Shown here one piece after another: positions 49,375 to 60,540 of a stretch of 64,000 nt of DNA (position 1 is its first letter; every line of letters begins with the position of its first letter). This DNA comes from Hymenoscyphus infarciens (lineage: Eukaryota > Ascomycota > Leotiomycetes > Helotiales > Helotiaceae), in NCBI GenBank assembly GCA_001414345.1, contig LLCB01000138.1:1-64000 (forward strand). Direction: 5' to 3'. The notes beneath the pieces are model-generated. The model made no database searches and had not been told where the DNA came from. It was given only the letters and a program-made list of their open reading frames with translations. The position numbers and the translations under genes were made by a program.

Positions 49375-50639
49375 TCATTTCTCCTCATCCCTTTTCAAGA
49401 ATTTCTCAATAACATCTTCCATAATATCAAGAACCCCAACCTCTTTCGGCACCCACCCAATCGCCTTTGCTCGACTCGCCAAAACCCTCATATTGATACC
49501 ACAACTCGCAGCAATATATTTCGCCCACGACTGCGGATCATTATTTTCCAACGCGCCAGTCGCCTTCTCGGCCTTCGTGATATCAATCTGTGTTATCTGA
49601 TCGGTTTCCAAAACCCCGAACTCATTCAACGCGTGGATCATGGAAACTTGGAGGTCGAGAAAGGAGACCTCATGGGAAGCGGCAAAGTAGTATGCTTCTG
49701 GACCCCAGAAGTTGGGTGTTGAGCCGTTTGTTGATGGGCCATTTTGGAAGTGTCCGTTCGTCGCACCGTTCGTCTCGCTAGCGAGCGATTTCAGAGCTTG
49801 TGATAAGAGGAGGTGATATATTGCTGCGAGGTCTTTGACGTGGATATGTCCCCATATATTCTTCCCCGATGGGATTGTGAAGCCGGAGTTCAGGTGTCGC
49901 ATTGCTTGGATGAGATCGGGGAGTATGAGAGGGAAGTGATGGTCGGTCGAAGGACTTAGGCCATAGACCATCACTGGGGAAATGATTGCCACATTCGCGT
50001 AATCATGGGACTCTAATACCAGCTGATAAAGAATGAGTTTTTACTCTTTCTGGAGTTTGGGTGGGGCTATGGAATACCTTGTTTTCATTTCTGTGAGTTG
50101 CTGTCTCTGGCATAGAAGTGATAGTCTTGATCTCTTCAATGTCATCCCATATCTTTTCTCCTGCCTTCGAGCCATCTGGCTCATCCCATATCAAAGCTGC
50201 CCCCGAAGTGTGAATGTAATACCCCTTTTCTTTCTTCCCTTTTAAGCCTTTGAGGATTGCGGAGATGCCGGCTCGGTTCGTTATATCTGGCGCGGTATCT
50301 GAAATTTTATAAATCGTCTTTGGTTCTTTGGAAGAGTGGTTGAGGGGAATTACTTATCACGATATGGGCTTCGGCTGCTGAGCTTTCGAGAATTTCTAGG
50401 TTGGAGAGAGAACCGATTCTCGTAGTGATGGAAGGATATCGAGCTGAAAGGGATTCGGCTTTTGACTCAGTGCGGGTGAGCACTGTGATGAGAATTTCTG
50501 GGTGCGTAGAAACTATGAGATCGAGGGTGGCACCGCCGATAGGGCCAGTGGCCAGTTGCTCCGATGCTGTTTTTGATGAGTTTATTCCATGATCAGAAGG
50601 GGAATTCTGGAAGCAATACAAGAATACTTTGGATCGCAT
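49375..50639 (-). CDS. NAD(P)-binding epimerase/NmrA-like protein, disrupted near its start
   Basis: Minus-strand exons 50639-50354, 50298-50078 and 50022-49375 give 384 residues if the first segment is read unspliced. Body: THPEILITVLTRTESKAESL, then KEKGYYIHTSGAALIWDEPD, VAIISPVMVYGLSPSTDHHF, IWGHIHVKDLAAIYHLLLSQ and a C-terminal EVGVLDIMEDVIEKFLKR, as in fungal SDR epimerase/NmrA-like oxidoreductases. A perfect 7-bp tandem duplication (50543-50556, GGCCAGT twice on the plus strand) falls inside the nucleotide-binding GATGxxGG motif, and a good 53-nt intron (50619-50567) lies just upstream. Spliced, the gene is frameshifted; unspliced, it is open but carries 20 extra residues. Either a mutant allele or a gene in decay. 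Confidence 0.7.
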
Positions 50640-51236
50640 TTTCAATTCCCTTATTACCAAAGCACGAAATTTCACTTGGCATAGATGAGGTGTCACGATG
50701 AGGCTAAATTACTTATGCCATCAAACGTTGCTCGAGGGTGGTTCTATATACTTTTCGTAAATAAGCATAAGAATATGGTGATCGAGTGATGGCCCACCAA
50801 TTACCCCTCTATTACCCCTCCACCCAAGACAACGAATGGAGCATCAAGCAACCCTTCGGGAAATGGTGTGCTTGATTGTGTTCTTTCCAATTGTTTCAAT
50901 TGGCTACATAATTAAGTGCGGCTCAAATGCTGGGGGGGGGGGGGGTAGTGAAATGAAGGTTGTGTAATGGCATTGAAGGGGCGCTTTTTTGTTTTTTTAA
51001 CAAATCTCCGCGCCCCAGCGCCCCTCCACAAACCCGATTCGTCTGTTCTGCTTGAACTGAGGAGGTTCTACTCACTTAATTCCAACGCGCGAACTGAAAG
51101 GCCAGCGCGTTCAGTGTAGTGAACAGGTACAGTTCTTAAAAAACTAGCTGCACTAAATTGTCGTACAGGGGGTTTTGCATGTTTTAAGCTCAGTTTTAGA
51201 GGTAAATCTTGGTAAACTAAGTGGCTTTTAAAACCC
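50640..51236. other. intergenic with a G-tract
   Basis: Contains a run of 14 G (50932-50945). No gene seen. The missing 5' part of the RTA1-like gene would be expected here but is absent. Confidence 0.45.
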
Positions 51237-51947
51237 CGCATAATACTTAGTAACTTGTGCTTACACTGTGGGGGAGACATTAGTTGCTTCTTGGTCCAAG
51301 CATTGGGAGGAGGCATGCTCTCTGGTGCTGATACCGCTGCGGATTCGAAGCGCGGAGAAACAATTATCCTCGCAGGATTGGTCTCCCAAATCATCATGTT
51401 CGCGTTCTTCCTCGTGGTAACGATTGTTTACGATAAACGATATGTCGCACGACCAACGGGGAAAACATTCGACGCTAGCATCAAGTGGGAAGCTTGTATG
51501 AGCATTTTGCATGCAGTCAGCATTCCCATCACTTTCCGAAATATGTTCCGTGTTATTGAATACGCGGGTGTTAGTAAGTCTCCCGGAAAAGCCACTATCT
51601 AAAATCCCTAGCTAACCGAAGTAGAAACCCGATATCTCCTCATGGGCGAATGGCCAATTTATGCTTTCGATGGAGTACCAATGGTTTTGGTCATGGCTAT
51701 CTGTATCCGGTGGTATGTACAGATCCCATCTCGTTTCAGCATTATGGGTGTAGATCAAGAAAATATTCCGCCCTTCCTCCCTATTCCCGCTCCACCCATG
51801 GTAGCAGTCCTTCTTGGCGCTTCCCCTGAGATTCAGTGTCTTCAATTGATTTATCACAACACCATCCAAACACTTTACATCACATCACCGCCACCCGCGA
51901 AGAAAAGGAGCTCTATTGCTTTTCATCACGTACAGCATTTCAATTGA
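51237..51947 (+). pseudogene. RTA1-like lipid-translocating protein, 5'-truncated
   Basis: Open segments 51255-51573 and 51625-51947 join across a 51-nt intron (GTAAGT...GAAGTAG). The product has the RTA1 family core: GGDISCFLVQALGGGMLSG, then IILAGLVSQIIMFAFFLVVT, ITFRNMFRVIEY and LLMGEWPIYAFDGVPMVLVM. Full RTA1 proteins have seven membrane segments; the first three or four are missing, and the sequence upstream gives no match, so the gene is truncated at its 5' end. RTA1-type proteins are linked to resistance against membrane-active compounds. The tail after the last segment is Pro-rich and ends without the usual acidic region. Confidence 0.7.
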
Positions 51948-52087
51948 ATATGTAGAAAGGTTGGTGTCGATGGCGAGAGGTTGAGTGCGATTTCCCCGCT
52001 TTCTCTGGTTATCTACAACTCCCACCTCCATGCCTTCTCGCCACAACGCACAGCAGCATATAAATAGTTGTTCAGACAAAACCCGAA

Positions 52088-52848
52088 ATGGCGACGAATT
52101 CTCTTCCCTTCTTATCTCCTGATGTATGGGAATTGGTGTTCGACTACTCTATTGTCAACACCATCAAGCCATTTGGGTTCTCACAACTTTGGATCTTTTA
52201 CCGCCTGGTCTGCCACTATTTACGATATGCAGTGGAATCTTGGTTTCTCGCAAAACACTTGCAGGAAATAGAAATCAACTACTGCTTTGGTTGGTTCCAT
52301 TCCCCAAAATCTATACGTTGAATTCTGACCAGGAGTTACCACAGGACTCTCACCGTATCGATTACAATATGCGAAATGACGATAATCTGGACACAATGCG
52401 GGCTGATTTAGTGGAGACTTTCAGCAAACGGCAAACCATTGATTCAATCATCAAACCAGCACATATAATACTCCTAAACTTCCCGTATTACGACAAGGAA
52501 GTGAACGGTACCCCTCTCCTGGGTCTGACCATCAATGCTGAAAAGTTCCAGCTGTCTGTCGATTAGAGGAAGATGTTGACGCGGCTTTGTGGCGAGAGGG
52601 CATATGTTTGTCGCTTTACAATCCGGAATTGCCCCCCCTGGTGGGAATGGGACAAACAATATCGGAATGGAGGTATAGACTTGTTGTTTGGATTTGAAAC
52701 CACCAGGACTGCTCGCGAGGTCAGAGTTTCGAGAATGTTGGAAGAAATTGGAGTGATATGTCAAGGTGACTACCACCTATCCACAGAACACCGCAAAAGT
52801 TTGGAACAGGAGCGATTGGATAAACTGAAATCCTACGTGTACTGGTAA
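52088..52848 (+). pseudogene. F-box-like gene with several frameshifts
   Basis: Starts MATNSLPFLSPDVWELVFDY (F-box-like LSPDVWELVFDY) and continues VCHYLRYAVESWFLAKHLQE to about 52310, then frame changes to 52340-52560 (ADLVETFSKRQTIDSIIKPA, LLGLTINAEKFQLSV), changes again (RLEEDVDAALWREGICLSLY), then again (GGIDLLFGFETTRTAREVRV) to the stop at 52848. No intron explains these shifts. A later coding-like stretch at 52877-53179 may be its 3' part. A decayed copy of a typical fungal F-box-like family. Confidence 0.6.
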
Positions 52849-53712
52849 CTGCAGCCAGTCAAAACAGACCTGGAAGTTGTTAGAACAGCCTGCTCAAATC
52901 AACATGGATCCTCAATCGATAGTGGGATTGCTGTGGTTTCTTAAATCGCTCGATCTAATTTGCATAAGTCATGCCCTTCGGTGGGATAATACAGAAATCC
53001 AATTAATGCCGCAAGTAGTAAGCCTGCAGTTGCCTCGTTTCACGTTATTGGACCAGGCTGCCCAGTACAAACTTTATCCTACATCGATACTTGACGCGGG
53101 AAGATGCACATTTGCAGCCTCGTTTGCGGACGTCAAATTCAAATCCACCAAAACCACGCGCAACGAGTTGTCCACGTAGCCTGTTTCGAACGGGGTTAAA
53201 AGAATTTGATGGGAGATGAGATGAGAGAACCGTATCTCGATGGGTCGATATGCCTCTTTCATTATCGATTCGTTCAACATTCTTAGCACGCAAATATGCT
53301 CGCACCTTTATTTCCGTTTGTTCAATGATGCTCTGATTCCGGGGAGACAGTGGTCAGGGCTTCAAAGTGAGTCAGTCTAGTCCTCTGCTGTGTAACCCTT
53401 TATCGTTCGCCATAGGTATCAAGGACCCATCAGAGATGTGAGCCATGCTGGGGATGCCCGTCTCGATGACAATTGGCCGATGCTTTTTCAGAAGATGGTG
53501 GGGTGTGGCCATGAGATTATGTAGGCACCCGACGAGGGGCCTCAATGGCGCGAGTGTGCAGCAGACACTTCTGGTTGCATCTTTCTATTTTCTATATTCC
53601 TTGGTTCTTTCAGCTTCTTCTGAAGTAAGTCCTTCTCAAAGTTACTCCTAAACCACCTTCTTCATCTTGTGAACTCAGACTCTCTGATCCCAAGAAACGA
53701 ATTTTACTAAAC
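52849..53712. other. relic-containing intergenic region
   Basis: Holds a 100-codon frame at 52877-53179 without recognised domain, then the promoter of the ZNFX1-like gene (Kozak-like AACATGTC at the start). Confidence 0.35.
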
Positions 53713-56700
53713 ATGTCAACTTCTGGGGCGCAACCACGAACTCCCAACCCCAGGAGTGGGTTTGGTGGCTCTCGGAGGGGTGGAAATGGCAGTAGAGGGG
53801 ACGCGAGAAGCAACCACCGAGGCAGAGGAGGACGAGGAGGGAACGGAGGGAATGGTCAGCGGGGCAGAGCAAGAGCCGCACCTACACCTGAGCAGGAACA
53901 AGAAAAGAGAAATTACAACACTTGGAAAAGGCTCATCAAAAACGAACCTTCATCAAACGATACCTTGACCATGAAACGAATCTGGGCTGGGGCACTTGAT
54001 ATTCTCAATGACGGAGATCCAGACTGGAAACAAATGCTCCCACGAGACCTCGAAGCAGGGGAGTATGGCCGTCAGCATATCCTCTCAGTCATGAGCATGA
54101 AATCTGGCATTGGTGGTTCTGCGACCTTCGTCGACTTGGCACAGCCCTTTCTCTTGGTCATTACACATCCAGCCATGCTCGACTGTCTGACCGTGGATAC
54201 GTTCGTTGGTGGGCTTTATAACTTCATCAGTGGTACTCACGGCAGACGAGCCATCAATTTTTTCCAAAGTTTATGTACAAACCTAACCGATGCTTATTGC
54301 AAGTCAAATATCTCGCGATCCTCGGCCGAATCGATTCTTCTAGCGATGATGACTGCGTTGCATGAAATCTTGAAAAGAGAGCAACGAGCGGCCTTCAATG
54401 ATTGTGATTTACTCGACTTAATCGACTCTGTGGACAAAACAGCAACGATTGTCAACTCAGACAAAACTTCCGTCTTTGCCCATTCCGTTATGCAGCGAAA
54501 CATTGCAATCCGATCTATCATAGCCAGAGCTAAAGGACTTCTAGTGGGTATCGATCCGTCTCCTGTGGGCGGAGTTTCAACAACTGTCGTGAAATCTACG
54601 TTCCCCCGAGAAGTGATTATTCCAGGAGGAAAGCACGATAACGATGATGCAGACATTAGCCAAATCAAGATTCTTCCAACAGACGATGAAATTCGAAGCG
54701 ATAAGTTGGAATTTCTTCCTACCACAGATCCCAGTCATCCCCATTTTCTCAAAGACTCTGTTCAGCGTCATCTGGATACGCAGTTCCGCCTCCTTCGCCA
54801 CGATATATTCGGTGAATTGAAAGCTACCCTTGGAGGCTTGATCCACGCCTTTGCTGAAAACCCCAGACTCCTTGACAATACGAAACTAAACGTTGGGGAC
54901 ATGAGGGCTTACACCTACCCTAAAGCCCACGTTTCCTACCTCTCCTTTCACGAGAAGAGAGGGATACAGGCAAGCGTATCATTTAACCAACTACCCCCGC
55001 TTAGGAAAAAGTCCGCTTCCGAGAGACGCAAATGGTGGGAAGAGTCAAAACGTTTGGAAGAAGGGGCTCTGCTGTGCTTTGTCGCTTCGATTAGTGGCAA
55101 ATTGTCATTCTTGTTTCTAACAACATCCGAGAAGACGCTCGACGCAAAATCAAACCACAGTCTCACTTCGGATAAGGACTTTGGAACAATCGTCGCGAAA
55201 CTTGCCACCCGTAATCGGGCAGACTTGGAGCTATTGACGCAACTGAGTTGCGGAAAAACACAAGGAGTTTTGATCGAGTTTCCAGGAGTTCTTCTCGCAA
55301 CTTTTGTGCCAATCTTGGAAACTCTTCAAAGGATACAGCGCCTAGGTGTTCTGCCGTTCCGGCAATGGATTGTACCGGATTCGTCCAGCGCAAGAGTCGA
55401 TGTTCCCCCGCCCGTCTACGCTCGCAATCCTGCTTTCTTCTTTTCCTTGCAGAGTGTGTCTACTTCTAAAAGCAGCAGTCTCTTGTTCTCCCCAAACGAA
55501 TCAATCGATGACGAGACTGTTCTGAATAAGCTGGAAAATCAAACAACACTTGACCGGGGTCAATGCCAAGCACTCATGGCTGCGTTGACCCGCGAGTTCG
55601 CGTTTATCCAAGGGCCACCGGGGACTGGCAAGTCATACGTAGGAGTCCAACTTGTCAAAGTGCTTTTAGCATCCAAGGGAAAAGCCAAATTAGGGCCGAT
55701 AGCCGTTGTGTAAGTTTGTTCTGACGTGGCTCTGTTCAAGACATTCGGTCATTGCTCTCAGTCACCCCCCATATCAAGAACTCTCCGAAGTATTCTTGGA
55801 CAATTATAAGCATAGTTCGAGGAGGTTTAAAAGATACAAACGCTCGATTTGTTTATTGTCCTAAACCTTCTAGATCAATAGTTACGATTGTCCAAAAATA
55901 TCTTGCACAATGAGATACTGGGTGCTAAAGAGCAACGACTCAACTTGATACAAGGCTAACATTCCGTAGGTGCTACACCAACCATGCACTCGATCAATTT
56001 CTCGAGCACCTCATCGCAGCGGGCATAGAGAAAATAATAAGAATTGGAGGTCAAAGCAAATCCCAAATTCTAGAAGGAAAGAATCTGCGAATTGTGGCGA
56101 AAGGGGTGGAGAAAACAAAGTCTGAACGATATCTGGTTGCAAAAACGTATGAAGCGCTGGAGAGAAACAAGGACCACATCACGAGAATCCTTGGCTCACT
56201 ACACAGCTTACAGAAACCACGGGACATTTGGCTCAGCGTGGAAGGTCACTTGAAGAGGAATTACTCTCAAATTTACTCGTCATTTGATCGAATTGATGAA
56301 GAAGGCTTTGAGGTTGTTGGAAAACATCCCTTCGAGATTTGGCTGGGAGGGACTACACATGATGTTCGCCAGACAATGTTCTCGGATCCTCAATTAATCC
56401 GCGCGGGGACCCAAAACGTCCACAGCCTTTCAAACTCGGAAAGACGTCACCTTGTATCAATCTGGTCACGAGAAATCTACGACGAGAAATTCGATGAATT
56501 ATCCGAGCTTGTGCAAGAAAGCCATGAGCTACTGAAAGACCTTGATAATATGCACGATGAAGCCGACAGAAGAGTGCTGGAAACAGCGGACGTGATTGGT
56601 GTGACGACGACTGGTTTGGCAAAAAGAATCTCTGTGCTTCAGCGCTTGAAGTGTAAAGTGGTCATCTGCGAAGAAGCAGGAGAGGTCATGGAGTCCCACA

Positions 56701-59700
56701 TGCTCTCAGCCTTGCTTCCGAGTGTGGAGCATTTCATTCAAATTGGAGACCATCAACAATTACGGCCGCAAATTAACAACTACAACCTGTCACTCGAGAG
56801 TAAGCAAGGAACTCCATACCAACTAGATCGGAGCCAGTTTGAACGCCTCTCGGTTGGAGAGCTCGGTAGAGTCCCTTTTCCTGTGGCCCAACTCAATGTT
56901 CAACGAAGAATGCGCCCTGAGATCTCCAGTTTGGTTCGTTCAACGATATATCCACGCTTGATCGATGACCCGACTACTATGAACCTCCCCGATGTGGTTG
57001 GAATGCGAAACAACGTCTTTTGGCTTGACCACGACCAGATGGAAGCGTCAGCCAGCGCAGACCGGAATCAGAAATCACACAGCAACGATTGGGAAGTTGA
57101 TATGACACATACCTTCGTTCGCCATATTATCCGCCAAGGTGTTTATAAACCTTGTGACATTGCCGTCCTGACACCATACACTGGACAACTTCAAAAGATA
57201 AGAGCCAGAATGCGGAAGGATTTCGAAATTGTGGTTAGTGACCGAGATGAAGAAACGCTTGCAAAAGATGGGTTCAGCGAAGCCAGCACCCAACCGGGAG
57301 ATGATCGTATGATGACAACCAGACTCAAGCAAAAACCTCTGGAAAAGGTTAAGCTCAGTGACCTTTTACGTATCGCGACCGTGGATAATTTTCAGGGCGA
57401 GGAGAGTAAGGTCATAATTGTCTCACTCGTCCGAAGCAATAAGGAAAATCGGGTAGGATTCCTCAAAACCACCAACAGAATAAACGTACTTTTGAGTCGA
57501 GCTCAACATGGAATGTACCTGATAGGCAACACCGAAACTTATTCCAAAATCGAAATGTGGGCACATGTTCTTCGCATTCTTGATGCAAACAACTCAGTCG
57601 GGAAAGCATTCAGTCTTTGCTGTCCTCGGCACAAGGATACCGTCATGCTCGCTTCTGAACCAGTTGATTTTGAACAACTCAGGTGGGTGCCTTTCGAGTC
57701 TTTTCTTTCCCCCCTCTGGCGGCAGACAATGAATTGGGCAGTAAATACTTCAAAGTCGTACCTGCCTATCTAGCTCATTAGCCTAGATGGCTCGGAAGTC
57801 CGGTTGCCCCCAAGCATTTGGGCAATTATCTCCAAAGTGCGGCACAACGAGCGATTTGCTGCCTCTTTTCTTGTTTACTCCGAACTTCCCTTTGTTGCCC
57901 TCTCTTCATCAGACTACCCGTTTCTCAAACCCACTTCTGGAAATGGCAATACTGACTCCAAGATCTTCTACAGTCCCGAAGGCGGTTGTCAACTTCCCTG
58001 TGATCGACGTCTCGATTGCGGGCACCAATGTCTAGCACGATGTCACTCTGAAAGCATGCATGAAGTCTTCAAATGCCCTCAGCCGTGTCTACGCCTCCAT
58101 GATCCTTGCGGCCACAGCTGCCAAAAGGAAACCTGCGGGGAAGATTGCGGACTCTGCAGGGTAAAGTTGGACGCTGTAATTCTTCCTTGCAATCATTCAA
58201 AAGATGGTGTTCTATGCTATGAGACAAAACAGGTCGAGGGTATCAAGTGCATGGTTCGGGTTATGAAAAACGTCCCGGGCTGCAACCACACTGTCGAAGT
58301 TCCATGCTTCCAGAACGTCGAGTCTGAAACATTCGAATGTCCTACGACGTGCAACGTAAATCTGAAGTGCGGCCACCTATGCCCGGGTAGTTGTGGGAAA
58401 TGCCATGGCATAGATAAAGACAATACTCCAATCACCAAACACCAAACTTGCTCGAAGATTTGCGGTAGGCGATTTGGAACCTGCAATCATACCTGTCGGC
58501 AAAGATGCCACGATGGCACAGACTGCGGACTTTGCTCGAATCCCTGCGATGTTCGGTGCTCACATTCTCGCTGCACTTTGCTATGCCACCAAGGTTGTGC
58601 ACCTTGTCTTGAGCCCTGTTCGTGGGCTTGTGAACATAGAGGGGCTTGTCAATTGCCTTGCGCCGCGCCCTGCAGTCGACTTCCGTGCAACAAGCGGTGC
58701 TCACGACCTCTTTCTTGTAGCCATCGATGCCCAAGCATCTGTGGTGAAGTATGTGCCGAGGGTTACTGCAGGGAGTGTTCCCAGAAACTCGATAACCGAG
58801 TTGATTTCCTGGAGATGAAAACATACGGAGAGATTGATATCGACGAAACCCCGATAGTAGTCCTAGGCTGTGGGCACTTTTTTACCGCCGAGTCTCTTGA
58901 TGGCATGATGAATATGTCCGAGGTGTACGAGCAAGACATCCACGGGGAGTTCATTGCGTTGAAAGACGTGTCTGTTGGCTTTTCTGGCGCGGTTCCTTCT
59001 TGTCCCGATTGCAAATGTCCGGTCAAACAGTTCGCCACTCAGCGATACAACAGGGTCATCAACAGAGCAGTCATCGACGAAATGTCAAGGCGCTTTCTCG
59101 CCGCTGGCCAAGACGAGATTCGACAGCTCGATAAAGAAGTACGACATGTGGAGAAATGCTTTGATGACTCGCTGGAGGCAATTGTCAAACCCATTGGGGG
59201 TTTGCAAAAAGCCACGCTTTCAACACTCCAGCAGTCCAAAATCAATACTATTTCTGCCGCACTTGGTAGGAGATACAGCAACTCCAAAGAAGCGGAAAAA
59301 AGAATTACAGCCTTTTCTCGCAGGGTTGCTGACAATAACCAGCCGGCTCAAAAACTTCATGATGCTACTATTCAAGCGAAAAGAGCATCATCTGCCACCA
59401 AGACAGCAGATGAACTCATGGAGAATTTAAGCATGGAAGACAAAGCTTCCAATTTTCATAAAGAGTACCGTGTCATCATGGGTGCACTGAGGGTTTTCAT
59501 GAAGATCCGTTTTGTCATACTAAATGATAAATATGTCATCTCCCAGGCCCTGCAGAAGATACCCGACCAACATTCGTTGAAAATACCCGGTGAAGCACCT
59601 CATCAACTAGCTTTGCCGTTCCTCAAAGATTGCAAGAAGTTTATCAATGAATCCAAGTCGCAAAATCTTCCCAAAATGGCTGTTGAAGTATCCCTGTTTT

Positions 59701-60291
59701 ATGCAACCATCGCAAGAGCATACGAATCTGAATGCCGCGCTCAAAAATTGGATCTAATCAAAGCTGAAAACTATGTCAATAAGGCCAAGGAGCTTTTGGA
59801 GGAAGCGAGTGAACTCTGTGATCGTGGATTTCAAAACGCGGACAGCTTGAAGACTGCTATAGAAGATTCGCTACGGATTATGAGAAGACAATGGTATCAG
59901 GAAGTTACACCAGAAGAACTTGAGAGCATCAAAAAAGCAATGGTTAGTGGAACAGGGGGCATTGCTACTCATTCTGGACATTGGTAGGTCACTTGTGGTT
60001 GAGGTTTCTTCTTACGGCTCTTACTCGCTCCCTTTCTGTTTTGGACTCGAATTCCATTTCTTCAAGCGGTAGACTGACTTCAAGTTTAGGTACAATTGTT
60101 CCAATGGACACCCGGTATATTACTCTCACTTAATATCCTGCCTGGACTATAGCTAATATTCTTAGTTTGCAATTGGAGAGTGCGGCAGGCCGATGGAGCT
60201 GGCTCGATGCCCGGAATGTGGAGCACCCGTTGGGGGACAGCACCATCTTGGAGTTGAGGGGATGACTCGCGCAACACAAATGGAGAACTAG
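53713..60291 (+). CDS. ZNFX1-like SF1 helicase with NF-X1 and RZ zinc fingers
   Basis: Five exons: 53713-55709, 55970-57682, 57974-59983, 60090-60114 and 60166-60291; product 1,956 residues, frame closes exactly. N-terminal RGG-rich stretch (about 12-60; RNA-binding type). SF1 helicase: P-loop GPPGTGKS (634-641), VVICEEAGEV (about 898-907), GDHQQLRP, LNVQRRMRP, VDNFQGEESKVIIVSLVRSN and NRINVLLSRAQHGMYLIG. Then Cys-rich NF-X1-type fingers (about 1237-1510; CGHQCLARCH, CGHSCQKETCG, CGHLCPGSCGKCH). The last exons encode an RZ finger (HWYNCSNGHPFAIGECG...ARCPECGAPVGG), as in ZNFX1 and RNF213. ZNFX1 relatives act in small-RNA inheritance and antiviral sensing; fission-yeast Hrr1 is in the RNA-directed RNA polymerase complex. 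An RNA-silencing role is inferred. Exon 4 is only 25 nt. Confidence 0.93.
55788..55905. repeat. foldback inside intron 1 of the helicase gene
   Basis: Left arm AAGTATTCTTGGACAAT pairs with right arm ATTGTCCAAAAATATCTT; weaker pairing continues (GGAGGTTTA / TAAACCTTC). It accounts for much of the 260-nt intron, which is long next to the other introns of the window. Confidence 0.5.
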
Positions 60292-60540
60292 CTGGGGACA
60301 GGAGTCTTTGTTTGCCAATTATGTGAAATTTGGGCTGGAAATATTTCTACGGAACGGTACAAGTGTGTGCAATAAAAAGATCAAGCTGTGCAGGGTGTTT
60401 GAATCTATCCTGTTTTCCAGTTATTTTGTACTATCTCATCTTCTTTCAACGACACTAATAGAAAAATTAGAATGTTTAATTGAAACCCTATACATAGTCG
60501 ACGACTAAATTTCGTAATTTCCCCTTTTCTTCTTCGGCTT
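60292..60540. other. 3' flank of the helicase gene
   Basis: No gene seen; AT-rich block starts at about 60,540. Confidence 0.5.

Noticed and set aside
57804..57973. Coding start MPPSIWAIISKVRH for the zinc-finger part as a separate gene
   Set aside because: A GT..AG intron 57683-57973 joins helicase and zinc-finger parts in frame and gives the usual SPEGGCQLPC sequence; the frame inside the intron is judged chance, though its 291-nt length makes RNA confirmation welcome.
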